This document shows, piece by piece, positions 1 to 8,158 of a stretch of DNA of 14,612 nucleotides. The stretch is taken from positions 1 through 14,612 of the forward strand of contig JABDJQ010000595.1 in NCBI GenBank assembly GCA_013002425.1. Direction: 5' to 3'. The stretch's first letter is position 1. Every line of letters begins with the position of its first letter. A model generated the notes under the pieces. The model saw only the letters and a program-made list of their open reading frames with translations. It did no database searches and was not told the origin of the DNA. This DNA is from Gemmatimonadota bacterium (GTDB lineage: Bacteria > Orphanbacterota > Orphanbacteria > Orphanbacterales > Orphanbacteraceae). Made by a program: the position numbers and the translations under genes.

Positions 1-2930
1 CTGCTGGAGAGAACCTGTACGTCGGCACGGCCGAATCGGGGATCCGCATCGTCGACGTCGTACTCCCGCAGTCGACCGCGCTGCTCGGATTTCTCGACGC
101 GAACAACCTGCGATTCCAGGCGACGAAACTGCGAAACGACACGGCGTTCGTCGCGCTTGCCGGCGACGGGGTCGCGCTCGTGGACCTTTCGCAGCCGGGA
201 GCGCCCCGCATACTGACGACGTTCCAGACGACGAACAGCGCGTTCCTGGCGCAACCATACGGCGACCGTGTGGTGGTCAGCGAGTTCGGCCTGGGCATTG
301 CCGTTTACGATTTTACCGGGAACGAAACGGCGCGCGTTCAACTGACGAACGGTATCATCAACGAGACGTTCATCGACGGTGCGACTCTGTATGCGGCGGC
401 GGGTCGCGTCGGTCTCGTTTCGATCGATCTTTCGAATCCCGACGCGCCGGTCGTCCTGGATACGATTCCCGCGCTTCCGACCGGGGCGGGAGCCACCAGC
501 CTCGACATCGAGAACGGTTTGATGGCGATCGGCGAGGGGGCCACGGTGCGCCTGGTCGACGTGACCGATCCGTCCGGCATGACGCTTCTCGGAGAGCACA
601 CGACGAACGAGTCCGTGTTCGACGTAGAGGTGAAGGGGAGCACCGTATACGGGCTGAAGCAGGCGCAGGGTCTTCTCGTTCTGGACGCGACGGATCCGGC
701 GTTTCCCGATTCGTTCAGCTTCGTGCCGATGGAGAAGCCGGCGGACCAGATCTGGTGGAAGATGGAGCGCGAAGGCGATCTGCTCTACGTGATCCGGCGT
801 GCGACGTTTTTCGACTCGCCGGGCGCTCTCAACATACTCCAGGTCGGGAACTCGCTCGAACCCGTGTTGCTGCAGTCGATCGCCACGAGGGGGCGCGGCG
901 GGATCTTCGACGTGGATCAGGGATTGATCGCGCTGGGCGAGGATCGAGACGGGCTCGAAGTATTCACGAGCCTCGAGCAGCATGCTCTCGGCGTCTCCGG
1001 GTTCGCGGCCACGCGCTCGCGAGTCAGCGCCATGCACGTTTCCGACGACGTCATTCTCGTCGGCGACTACGAAGGGAATCTCTACTCGTATGCGGTTTTT
1101 GCGGGCGATTCGCTGGCGAGGCAGTCGAGCTTCTTTCTCGGCGCCCCCATTTCCAGTATCGTGGCGCGCGGGAATCTGGTCTATGTGAATCTGAATCGCG
1201 AAAATGTCATCGAACTCGAAATTCAGCCGGACGGTACGCTGGATCTGCAGAATCGCGGGGTCACGAATCTCACGCAGCCTCGCGGGATGGCGTTCGACGG
1301 CCGGTATCTGTATGTGGGCGCGGCCGACGAAGGATTGCACGTTTACGACGTAACGGCGGACGCTCTGCAGATCGTCGAGGTCGGTACTTACACGACGAAC
1401 GGAACCGTGGAGGGAGATCTCGCGCTGGCGCAGGCCGACGCGATCTACCTCGACGAGGAGAGCAATCTCGTTTACGTGCTCGCGGTTCGCCGCCAGGCGG
1501 ACGCTCACTTCTTCACGATCGCGGTCAACGATCCGGAATCGCCGCAGTTCATTGCGAGTTTCTCGACCGACGCCACGGTTTCCGGTGGACGCTATTTCGA
1601 CTGTGTCGTTGCCGACGGCTTCGCCTACCTTACGAAGCGTATCAACGGCCTCGATGTGCTCGACCTGAGGAACCCGCTCGCCCCGACGCTGCATCGCGAG
1701 TTCAGTCTGACGGGCGCAACCGATCTTGCGTATGCCGCCGGATTCCTCTTCGTCGCCCGCGGCTTGAACGGCTATCAGGTTCTCGACGTGCGCAACAGCG
1801 AGCAGATTCAGACCCTGTTCGTGAAGCCCCCCGCGGGCAACATTCAGAATATCGACCTGATCGGGTCCAGGCTTCTCCTCGACAACGAAAGCGGCATTTC
1901 GCTCTTCGGACAGAAGATCGCGAACGTGGACGAGATCCCGCCTTTCCTTACGGTCGGTGTCGTCCCGAGTCCCTGGATTACTTCGTACCTCGATATTGTC
2001 GTCGTGGCGTCGGAGCAGCTTACGACGAAGCCGCGTGTAACGTTCGAAATGGGCGAAATCGATTCGACCCTCGTCGTGCTGACACAGGACCTGACGAACG
2101 CGGTGTATCACTCGACACTGCGACTCGCTCAGATCGGGGTCGGAAACATCCGTGCTTTCGGTGAGGATCTCGCGGGGAACAAAACCGAGACGCTCAAAGG
2201 GTTCGTGGTGCGGAAGGCGCGCGGCGCACGCGGGGGAACGATCGACTCGGACACGGGGAGCGTGCAGGTGAAGATCCCCCCGGGAGCCCCGACGTCGGAA
2301 TCGTTCGTGTATCTGATGTCGATGGACCCGAGGGACCCGAAAGCGCCGCCACCCCCGGCCGGCGGCGCCGGTATGGTCGGACGCATGCAGCAGCTGTGGC
2401 TCGGGCCGCTCGAACGCGCGGTGGAAGTGGTGGCCTGGGATCTGACGGCGGACGGGAATCGGGACGACGGGCGCCACGACGACAGTGAGGACTACGAGGC
2501 CCGGGTGCCGGTCGTGCACTACTGGACCGGAAATGACTGGCGGCCCGTGCCGACGTTCTGGGATCGCGATACGGGGCGCGCAAGCGCGACGATTCCCGGG
2601 AGCGGCGTATTCGCGATCGCCTGGAAGGACGACGGACCGTCGATCCCCTCGCCCCGGGTCGCGTGGCACGGCAACCGCCCCAATCCGTTCAATCCGAGCA
2701 CGCGGCTTCTGTTCACGCTGCCCGAACGCGGCCACGTCTCGCTCGAGGTCTACGATATCGCGGGCCGGAGGGTCCGTACGCTGGCCGCGGGCGCGTTTCC
2801 GGCGGGCGACCATTCCCTCGACTGGGACGGCACCGACGAAAACGGGCGCCCGGTCGCCTCCGGAATGTACTTCGCGCGGTTCGCGAGCGGCGCCGCCCTG
2901 CACTCGTCGCGGATGGTCCTCGTTCGCTGA
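1..2930 (+). CDS. Exported beta-propeller protein with C-terminal FlgD-like Ig domain (5' partial)
   Basis: The reading frame is open from the window edge (first full codon at base 3), so the start and any signal peptide lie upstream; 975 residues are visible. The GTG at base 180 is internal, because homologous repeat sequence continues before it. Residues 1 to about 590 hold LVIVD-type propeller repeats, recognisable by recurring D-L/V-(S/T/R)-(N/D/Q)-P-x-x-P turns such as DLSNPDAP at 142-149, each following a short hydrophobic strand. Next come an Ig-like stretch, a segment resembling ZU5-type domains (GGTIDSDTG, then IPPGAP), and an Asp-rich stretch that may bind calcium. Residues 893-899 read PNPFNPS and open a FlgD-like Ig module with VYDIAGRRVRTL, WDGTDENGRPV and SGMYFARF, ending at the C-terminus. 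In FCB-group and related phyla this module ends many secreted proteins and is thought to serve sorting or surface attachment. The ligand is unknown. Cell-surface location is inferred from the family. No terminator is visible after the stop. Confidence 0.88.
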   Translation, partial: AGENLYVGTAESGIRIVDVVLPQSTALLGFLDANNLRFQATKLRNDTAFVALAGDGVALVDLSQPGAPRILTTFQTTNSAFLAQPYGDRVVVSEFGLGIAVYDFTGNETARVQLTNGIINETFIDGATLYAAAGRVGLVSIDLSNPDAPVVLDTIPALPTGAGATSLDIENGLMAIGEGATVRLVDVTDPSGMTLLGEHTTNESVFDVEVKGSTVYGLKQAQGLLVLDATDPAFPDSFSFVPMEKPADQIWWKMEREGDLLYVIRRATFFDSPGALNILQVGNSLEPVLLQSIATRGRGGIFDVDQGLIALGEDRDGLEVFTSLEQHALGVSGFAATRSRVSAMHVSDDVILVGDYEGNLYSYAVFAGDSLARQSSFFLGAPISSIVARGNLVYVNLNRENVIELEIQPDGTLDLQNRGVTNLTQPRGMAFDGRYLYVGAADEGLHVYDVTADALQIVEVGTYTTNGTVEGDLALAQADAIYLDEESNLVYVLAVRRQADAHFFTIAVNDPESPQFIASFSTDATVSGGRYFDCVVADGFAYLTKRINGLDVLDLRNPLAPTLHREFSLTGATDLAYAAGFLFVARGLNGYQVLDVRNSEQIQTLFVKPPAGNIQNIDLIGSRLLLDNESGISLFGQKIANVDEIPPFLTVGVVPSPWITSYLDIVVVASEQLTTKPRVTFEMGEIDSTLVVLTQDLTNAVYHSTLRLAQIGVGNIRAFGEDLAGNKTETLKGFVVRKARGARGGTIDSDTGSVQVKIPPGAPTSESFVYLMSMDPRDPKAPPPPAGGAGMVGRMQQLWLGPLERAVEVVAWDLTADGNRDDGRHDDSEDYEARVPVVHYWTGNDWRPVPTFWDRDTGRASATIPGSGVFAIAWKDDGPSIPSPRVAWHGNRPNPFNPSTRLLFTLPERGHVSLEVYDIAGRRVRTLAAGAFPAGDHSLDWDGTDENGRPVASGMYFARFASGAALHSSRMVLVR

Positions 2931-2940
2931 AGCCTTTTGT

Positions 2941-2968
2941 TTGCGCCCTCGGAAATAACTGCTACACT
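2941..2968 (+). promoter_or_regulatory. Putative extended -10 promoter for the recD2 operon
   Basis: TACACT at 2963-2968 is preceded one base upstream by TG (2960-2961), giving an extended -10 element. TTGCGC at 2941-2946 is a weak -35 with a 16-base spacer. Transcription would start near 2975, leaving a leader of about 40 bases before the recD2 start. The same TACACT hexamer serves the much stronger trxA promoter candidate in this window, which supports the reading. It lies in the only non-coding gap upstream of the four overlapping genes. Prediction only. Confidence 0.45.
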
Positions 2969-3015
2969 TCTCCCGTCCATGCCTCGTCCCTGTTCCTCTT
3001 ACCCCCGAACGTGCC

Positions 3016-5187
3016 GTGCAAGTACTCGAAGGAACACTCGAACGTATCGTCTTCCAGAACGAAGAAAACTCGTGGACGGTCGCGCGCATTCGAGAAGACC
3101 GGACCGAACGGATCCGCACCGTGGTCGGAAAGCTTCCCGGAGTTCACGTCGGCGAGTCGATCCGGATCGAAGGCGAACTGATCCAGAACGCGAAGTACGG
3201 CGAGCAGATCCAGGTGAAGTCGTACGAGATTCGCGCGCCGCACTCCGAGGGCGGCATCGAAAAGTACCTCGCGTCCGGCATGATCCAGGGCGTCGGGCCT
3301 GAGATGGCGCGGCGCATCGTGGAGCGTTTCGGCGAAGAGACCCTCGAAATCATCGACCACCACCCGGAAAGACTGCTGCGCGTCGAAGGGATCGGGGCGA
3401 AGCGCCTGAAGATGATCCGCGCCGCCTGGCAGGAGCAGCGCGGCGTCCGCGAAACCATGGTCTTTCTCTCGGATCTCCCGATCGGTTCCGCGATCGCGAC
3501 CCGCATCCTGCAGACATATAAGGAAAGGACGATCGAAATCGTCCGCTCGGATCCCTATCGTCTCGCCGAAGACGTGTTTCTGGTCGGCTTTCAAACGGCG
3601 GACCGGATCGCCCAGGCGCTCGGGATCGAGCCGGAGTCGGGGCGCCGGGCCGAAGCCGGGGTTCTGCACCTGCTGAGCCGGATGTCGCAGCAGGGGCACT
3701 GCTGTTATCCGCGGCCCGAACTCGTCACGCGCGCGGCGGAGTTTCTCGCCGTGGACGAGCAGATCGTCGACGACGCGGTCGACCGCCTGCGCGAATCGCA
3801 GAGCCTGACGCAGGAAGAACTGTTCCCCGACATGGAAGCCGTGTATCGCGCGGAGATGGCGCTCGCCGAACGCGAGACGGCCGAGATGATATGCGAGCTT
3901 CGCGACGCGCCGAATCCCCCGAGCGCGATCGACAGCTGGGACGCGCTCGGATGGGCGGAAGAAGAGCTCGGTCTCGCGCTCGGGAACATGCAGAAGGAGG
4001 CGGTGGAGGCGGCCATCGAATCGCGCGTCTGCATCATCACCGGCGGGCCGGGCACCGGGAAGACAACGCTCGTTCGCTCCCTGCTCGCGATTCTCCGGCG
4101 CACCGGTGACGAAGTGCTGCTCGCCGCTCCCACGGGGCGCGCCGCGAAGAAGATGGAAGAGGCGACCGGGCAGCCCGCGCGCACGATTCACAGGCTCCTC
4201 GAATTCGATCCCCGCACGGGCGCGTTCCAACGGAACGAAGCGAATCCGCTCACGGCCTCGACCGTCATTCTCGATGAAGTTTCGATGGTCGACATTCAAC
4301 TCATGCACGCGTTCCTGCTCGCGGTCGCGCCGTACACGCGCGTGGTTCTCGTCGGCGACGTCGATCAGCTGCCGTCGGTCGGGCCGGGGAACGTTCTTCG
4401 CGACCTGATTCAGTCGGACCAGGTGCGCACGGTGCGCTTGACCGAGATCTATCGTCAGGCGCGCGAATCGCAGATCATCGTGAACGCGCACAGGATCAAC
4501 CGCGGCGAAATGCCGAATCTGCGCGCGGACCGCGGAGACTTTCTGTTCATACGAGTCGATTCGCCGGACCAGGCGCTGGACAAGATCAAACGGCTGATGG
4601 CGAGCGAGATTCAGAACGGCTACGGAATCGACGCCCGCCGCGACGTGCAGGTGCTGGCGCCGATGAACAAGGGAATCGTGGGCGTCAGGAATCTGAACCG
4701 CGAACTGCAGCGCCTGCTGAACCCCATGGGGCCCGAGACGCGCCGTGACGAGAAAGTGCTGCGGCTGCGCGACCGCGTCATGCAGCTTCGCAATAATTAC
4801 GACAAGGATGTTTACAACGGCGACATGGGCCGCATCGTCGAAATCGATTCCGAGCGCAGCATCGTGCAGGTTCAGTTCTCGGGCTTTCGCGCGGTCGAGT
4901 ATCCGTTCCATCAGCTCGACGAGATCACGCTTTCGTATGCGGTTTCCGTTCACAAATCGCAGGGCAGTGAGTACCGCGGCGTGATCGTACCGCTGCTCTC
5001 CGAACATTTCCCGATGCTGCAGCGCAATTTGCTTTATACGGCAATCACGCGCGGGCGGGAACTGGTGATCGTGCTCGGCACGGAGAAGACGCTGGCGATG
5101 GCCGTTCGAAACGATCGGATCGCGCGTCGCTATTCTTTCCTCGGCGAACGACTTCGCCTGCAGAACAGTACGAAAGCTCCGTCGTGA
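3016..5187 (+). CDS. recD2: RecD2-type ATP-dependent DNA helicase (RecD/TraA family)
   Basis: This is an SF1B 5'-3' DNA helicase of the RecD2 type, which works without RecBC in DNA repair and replication-fork maintenance. The 723 residues match the family's usual length of about 700-800. Residues 1-75 form the N-terminal OB-like domain (LEGTLERIVFQNEENSWTV). Residues 80-137 hold helix-hairpin-helix elements (GVGPEMARRI, VEGIGAKRLKMI). The helicase core has Walker A GGPGTGKT at 343-350, APTGRAA (motif Ia), DE at 420-421 (motif II), GDVDQLPSVGPG at 447-458 (motif III), HKSQGSEY at 646-653 and TAITRGRE with the likely arginine finger R679. The GTG at 3016 is chosen because homologous sequence begins there; the ATG at 2979 is out of frame. 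No Shine-Dalgarno sequence is visible in the pyrimidine-rich leader. The stop overlaps the next gene's GTG by four bases. The helicase call is certain; the physiological role is inferred from the family. Confidence 0.95.
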   Translation: MQVLEGTLERIVFQNEENSWTVARIREDRTERIRTVVGKLPGVHVGESIRIEGELIQNAKYGEQIQVKSYEIRAPHSEGGIEKYLASGMIQGVGPEMARRIVERFGEETLEIIDHHPERLLRVEGIGAKRLKMIRAAWQEQRGVRETMVFLSDLPIGSAIATRILQTYKERTIEIVRSDPYRLAEDVFLVGFQTADRIAQALGIEPESGRRAEAGVLHLLSRMSQQGHCCYPRPELVTRAAEFLAVDEQIVDDAVDRLRESQSLTQEELFPDMEAVYRAEMALAERETAEMICELRDAPNPPSAIDSWDALGWAEEELGLALGNMQKEAVEAAIESRVCIITGGPGTGKTTLVRSLLAILRRTGDEVLLAAPTGRAAKKMEEATGQPARTIHRLLEFDPRTGAFQRNEANPLTASTVILDEVSMVDIQLMHAFLLAVAPYTRVVLVGDVDQLPSVGPGNVLRDLIQSDQVRTVRLTEIYRQARESQIIVNAHRINRGEMPNLRADRGDFLFIRVDSPDQALDKIKRLMASEIQNGYGIDARRDVQVLAPMNKGIVGVRNLNRELQRLLNPMGPETRRDEKVLRLRDRVMQLRNNYDKDVYNGDMGRIVEIDSERSIVQVQFSGFRAVEYPFHQLDEITLSYAVSVHKSQGSEYRGVIVPLLSEHFPMLQRNLLYTAITRGRELVIVLGTEKTLAMAVRNDRIARRYSFLGERLRLQNSTKAPS

Positions 5188-6533
5188 TCGGAGCGCTCGG
5201 CCGCCTCGCAACCGCGGGAACGCAGCGTTTTCTGCCCGACCCGTTCACTCTCGCCCTGCTTCTCACGTTCGTTTCGTTTCTCCTGGGCTGGGGGCTCACG
5301 GACACGTCGCCGTGGGGGATGGCGCAGCACTGGTACGACGGCTTCTGGAATCTGCTGGCGTTTTCGATGCAGATGGCGCTGATTCTCGTGACGGGCCACG
5401 CGCTCGCGATCACGCCGCCGGTCCAGCGCGCGCTCACGGGCGTGGCGCGCGTCGTGACGTCTACCAGAAGCGCGGTCGTTCTCGTTTCGCTCGTTTCGAT
5501 GATCGCGGCCACGGTGAACTGGGGCCTCGGCATTATCGTCGGCGCGCTTCTGGCGCGCGAGGTCGCGATCGCCGCGACGAAGCGCGGCATCGATCTCCAC
5601 TATCCGATCGTGGCAGCCGCGGGATACACGGGGTTCCTCGTCTGGCACGGCGGCCTCTCGGGAAGCGCTCCTCTCACGGTTGCGCAACCGGGGCATTTTC
5701 TCGAAGCGAGCGTGGGCGTGATCCCGGTCACGGGCACGCTCTTCTCGCCGATGAACGGCGTCATGCTTCTCCTGCTGCTTCTTGCGGTTCCGTCGATCCT
5801 CGTCGCGATGATTCCGCGCGGAGGGTGGATCGCGCCTCCCGTATTCGTCGACACGGAGGCGCCGACCGTCTCCGGTCCGCGCACGCCCGCGGAGGCCCTC
5901 GACAGAAACACGCTTCTCGCACGCGGCATCGCGCTGGGCGGGATCGCCGTACTCGCTTCCCGCTTCTTCGCCGGCGGCTTCGCGACCCTCAATCTCAACA
6001 CGATGAACTTCCTGTTTCTCTTTCTCGGTCTTCTGCTTCACGGCTCGACGAAGCGGTACGGCGCGGCTCTCGGTGAAGGAGTGCGCGGCGCGGGGGGTAT
6101 CATTCTCCAGTTTCCGTTCTACGCGGGAATCATGGGGATGGTGTCGCAGTCGGGGCTCGTTACGGTGCTCGCTGACGCGTTCGTTTCGATGAGCGCGGCC
6201 GGCGGCGTGGTCGGGCTCTCCGAAGCGAAGCTGCTTCCGTTTCTCTCGTTTCTCTCGGCCGGAATCGTCAACGTGTTCGTGCCGTCGGGCGGCGGACAGT
6301 GGGCCGTGCAGGGGCCGGTGATGCTCGAGGCGGCGGCGCGGATCGGGGTTCCGGCGGAGAAGATCGTGATGGCCGTAGCCTACGGAGACGAGTGGACGAA
6401 CATGCTGCAGCCGTTCTGGGCGCTTCCGCTGCTCGGCATCACGCGGGTCCGGGCGCAGGACATGATCGGCTACACGGCCGCGCTCATGATTCTCGTGCTG
6501 CCCGTCATCGCCATCGTGCTCTTCGTGTTCTGA
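5184..6533 (+). CDS. atoE: Short-chain fatty acid transporter, AtoE family
   Basis: This is an inner-membrane permease of the AtoE/short-chain fatty acid transporter family (COG2031 type). E. coli AtoE is linked to uptake of acetoacetate and short-chain fatty acids. The 449 residues fit the family (about 440). The protein is hydrophobic throughout with about ten or more membrane segments. Family-typical stretches are visible: RFLPDPFTLALLLTF near the N-terminus, NWGLGIIVGALLAREVA, GYTGFLVWHGGLSGSAPL, PSGGGQWAVQGP at 367-378 and WTNMLQPFWALP from 404. The GTG at 5184 lies within the recD2 stop (GTGA overlap), and the resulting N-terminus aligns with homologues. No convincing ribosome binding site precedes it, so translational coupling to recD2 is likely. 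The stop shares one base with the next gene's ATG (TGATG). No CoA-transferase or thiolase gene is nearby, unlike the E. coli ato operon, so the exact substrate is uncertain. Confidence 0.9.
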   Translation: MIGALGRLATAGTQRFLPDPFTLALLLTFVSFLLGWGLTDTSPWGMAQHWYDGFWNLLAFSMQMALILVTGHALAITPPVQRALTGVARVVTSTRSAVVLVSLVSMIAATVNWGLGIIVGALLAREVAIAATKRGIDLHYPIVAAAGYTGFLVWHGGLSGSAPLTVAQPGHFLEASVGVIPVTGTLFSPMNGVMLLLLLLAVPSILVAMIPRGGWIAPPVFVDTEAPTVSGPRTPAEALDRNTLLARGIALGGIAVLASRFFAGGFATLNLNTMNFLFLFLGLLLHGSTKRYGAALGEGVRGAGGIILQFPFYAGIMGMVSQSGLVTVLADAFVSMSAAGGVVGLSEAKLLPFLSFLSAGIVNVFVPSGGGQWAVQGPVMLEAAARIGVPAEKIVMAVAYGDEWTNMLQPFWALPLLGITRVRAQDMIGYTAALMILVLPVIAIVLFVF

Positions 6534-8158
6534 TGGAACGCCGCACTTTCCTCATACTGATCGGACTCGTGATCCTCCTCCGGCTCGTATCGCTAGGCGA
6601 GTCGCCGCTTTTCGACAAGACCGAGGGGCGGTACGCCGAGGTCGGGCGCGAGATGATCGAGTCCGGCAACTGGATCACGCCCACGCTGCACGGCGGCGAG
6701 CCGTTCTGGGGAAAGCCGCCGCTGCACTTCTGGATGACGGCGGTTTCGATGGCGATCTTCGGCCGGAACGAGTGGGGCGCCCGCATGCCGGGCTTCTTCT
6801 CGTACGTGCTGATGGTTCTTCTCTTCTATCGCGCGGTTCGACAATGGGACGGGGCCCGCACGGCACGGCTCGCGACGCTCGTGCTCGCGTCGGCCGCGCT
6901 TCCGTTCATCGTGGCGGGTCAGGTTCTGCTCGATGCGACGTTCACGCTGGCCGTAACGGGCGCTCTCATCGCCTACGGCGATCTGCTCGACCGCGGGAGC
7001 GGCCGTTACGCGTTCTGGGCGTGGCTCGGGCTCGTCCTGCTCGCAAAGGGTCCGGTCGGGGTCGTGCTCGTGATCGGGGCCATCGTGATCCACGCGATTC
7101 TGCGCCGCGAGATGCGCGGCATCGGACAACTCATGCGACCGGCCGTTCTGCTGCCGGGCCTGCTGCTGGCCGCCTGCATCGCGGCGCCCTGGTATCTGCT
7201 CGCGGAACGGGCCACGCCCGGTTTTTCGTACTACTTCTTCTGGCAGGAGCACGTGCTGCGCTATGTGAAGAAGGACTACGGCGATCTCTACGGCCACGGC
7301 CATGTCGCGCCGTACGGGCTGATCTGGGCGATCACGCTGGTAGGGCTGCTTCCGTGGACGGTCTCACTCATCGCGACCTTGCGTGCACGGATCGCGGGCG
7401 CGCCTTCGGGCACGCCTTCGGGCGCGTCTTCGGGCGCGCCTTCGGGTGCGCTCTCTCGCGCCGCATCGCGCAAACTCGCTTCGGGCGACGCCTGGGCGCT
7501 CGGGTGGGCGCTCTCGCCGCTTCTCTTCTTCACGCTCTCTCGGTCGCTTTCGATGCCGTACGCGTTTCCGGCGTTCGGAGGAATCGCGTGGCTGTTCGCG
7601 CGCTCGGCCGAGCGCGCGGGGATTCGCGCGCTTTCCGCGTCGTCGCTCGTCGCCCTCGTGATTCTGCTTGCGGGCGGCTGGTTCGGCGCGCGTGACGTCG
7701 ATCTCCCGGCGTTCCGGACGGCCGCCATCCTACTGCCCTTGTCTGTCGCACTCGCCTTCGTGATTCTTCGGTATCGATGGTTCAAGGGTCAAGCGACGGC
7801 CGCGATCGCAATCGCCGCGCTTCTGTTTCCGGTTACGGGAACGCTTCTCACGTTCTTCGCGCTCGACACGGTGGGCGAGGAGAAGTCGACGCGCGTCCTG
7901 CGTCGCGCGATTCCGGTCGAAGACGGGCGGCCGATCTACTTCTTCGACGGTATTCCGCTCTCGGCGGAATTCTATTTCGGCGGGAAGGCCGTCGACCTGC
8001 GTGGCGAGCCCCGGGGCGCCCGCGCGCTCCTGGAAGAAGGGGGGGAGGAGATTCTGATTGTCCGCAGATCGAAAGAGCAGTATCTTCCGCAGAATGTTGC
8101 GCAAGTCGCGCGTCCGCTGGCCGAAACCCGAAAATACCGGATCTACGTTACCCCATGA
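6533..8158 (+). CDS. ArnT-like GT-C glycosyltransferase (GT83/GT39 type), integral membrane
   Basis: This 541-residue membrane protein resembles ArnT (about 550 residues) and related polyprenyl-phosphate-sugar glycosyltransferases, which move a sugar from an undecaprenyl-phosphate carrier to a lipid or protein on the outer face of the inner membrane. After a first membrane helix comes the catalytic-loop signature FDKTEGRYAEVGREM (residues 27-41; D28 and E31 are candidate acidic residues), then GNWITP and FWGKPPLHFW, as in ArnT. LLAKGPVGVVL and, further on, EHVLRY with LPW are also family-typical. The ATG at 6533 is preferred: the frame stays open upstream, but only as an out-of-frame copy of atoE. 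No Shine-Dalgarno sequence is seen, so coupling to atoE is likely. Residues 289-308 are a low-complexity Gly-Ala-Pro-Ser linker encoded by a 12-base tandem repeat. The stop overlaps the next gene (ATGA). Sugar and acceptor are unknown; no aminoarabinose synthesis genes are in view, so an ArnT function in the strict sense is not supported. Confidence 0.87.
   Translation: MERRTFLILIGLVILLRLVSLGESPLFDKTEGRYAEVGREMIESGNWITPTLHGGEPFWGKPPLHFWMTAVSMAIFGRNEWGARMPGFFSYVLMVLLFYRAVRQWDGARTARLATLVLASAALPFIVAGQVLLDATFTLAVTGALIAYGDLLDRGSGRYAFWAWLGLVLLAKGPVGVVLVIGAIVIHAILRREMRGIGQLMRPAVLLPGLLLAACIAAPWYLLAERATPGFSYYFFWQEHVLRYVKKDYGDLYGHGHVAPYGLIWAITLVGLLPWTVSLIATLRARIAGAPSGTPSGASSGAPSGALSRAASRKLASGDAWALGWALSPLLFFTLSRSLSMPYAFPAFGGIAWLFARSAERAGIRALSASSLVALVILLAGGWFGARDVDLPAFRTAAILLPLSVALAFVILRYRWFKGQATAAIAIAALLFPVTGTLLTFFALDTVGEEKSTRVLRRAIPVEDGRPIYFFDGIPLSAEFYFGGKAVDLRGEPRGARALLEEGGEEILIVRRSKEQYLPQNVAQVARPLAETRKYRIYVTP
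7397..7456 (+). repeat. In-frame 12-base tandem repeat in the glycosyltransferase gene
   Basis: Four near-identical copies of GGCGCGCCTTCG (7397-7408, 7409-7420, 7421-7432, 7433-7444; one base change each in copies 2 and 3) are followed by a degenerate fifth copy to 7456. Each unit encodes four residues, giving GAPS-GTPS-GASS-GAPS-GALS. The linker sits between two hydrophobic regions and is flanked by Arg/Lys, so it may be a cytoplasmic loop. Copy-number change by slippage would keep the frame. Confidence 0.9.

Noticed and set aside
755..2164. 469-codon + strand frame inside the propeller gene
   Set aside because: Frame-shifted, Arg-rich shadow; the LVIVD-type repeats are only in the main frame.
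2937..3302. Small + strand frame starting before recD2, including the ATG at 2979
   Set aside because: It is out of frame with recD2 and has an Arg-rich shadow composition with no recognisable similarity.
2962..5211. 749-codon antisense open frame opposite recD2
   Set aside because: Same in-register codon-usage effect; the sense strand carries every helicase motif and the antisense product resembles nothing.
6299..6532. Longer N-terminus for the glycosyltransferase from an earlier start
   Set aside because: This stretch lies inside atoE in another frame, is Arg/Ala/Gly-rich and has no membrane character. Family homology begins at the ATG at 6533.
7383..7456. CRISPR-like or regulatory repeat
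   Set aside because: The 12-base units are contiguous, have no spacers and stay in the coding frame, so this is a coding minisatellite.
7777..8154. Longer N-terminus for the AUR1-like protein
   Set aside because: It overlaps the glycosyltransferase gene in another frame and has shadow-like composition. ATG 8155 gives the usual ATGA coupling.
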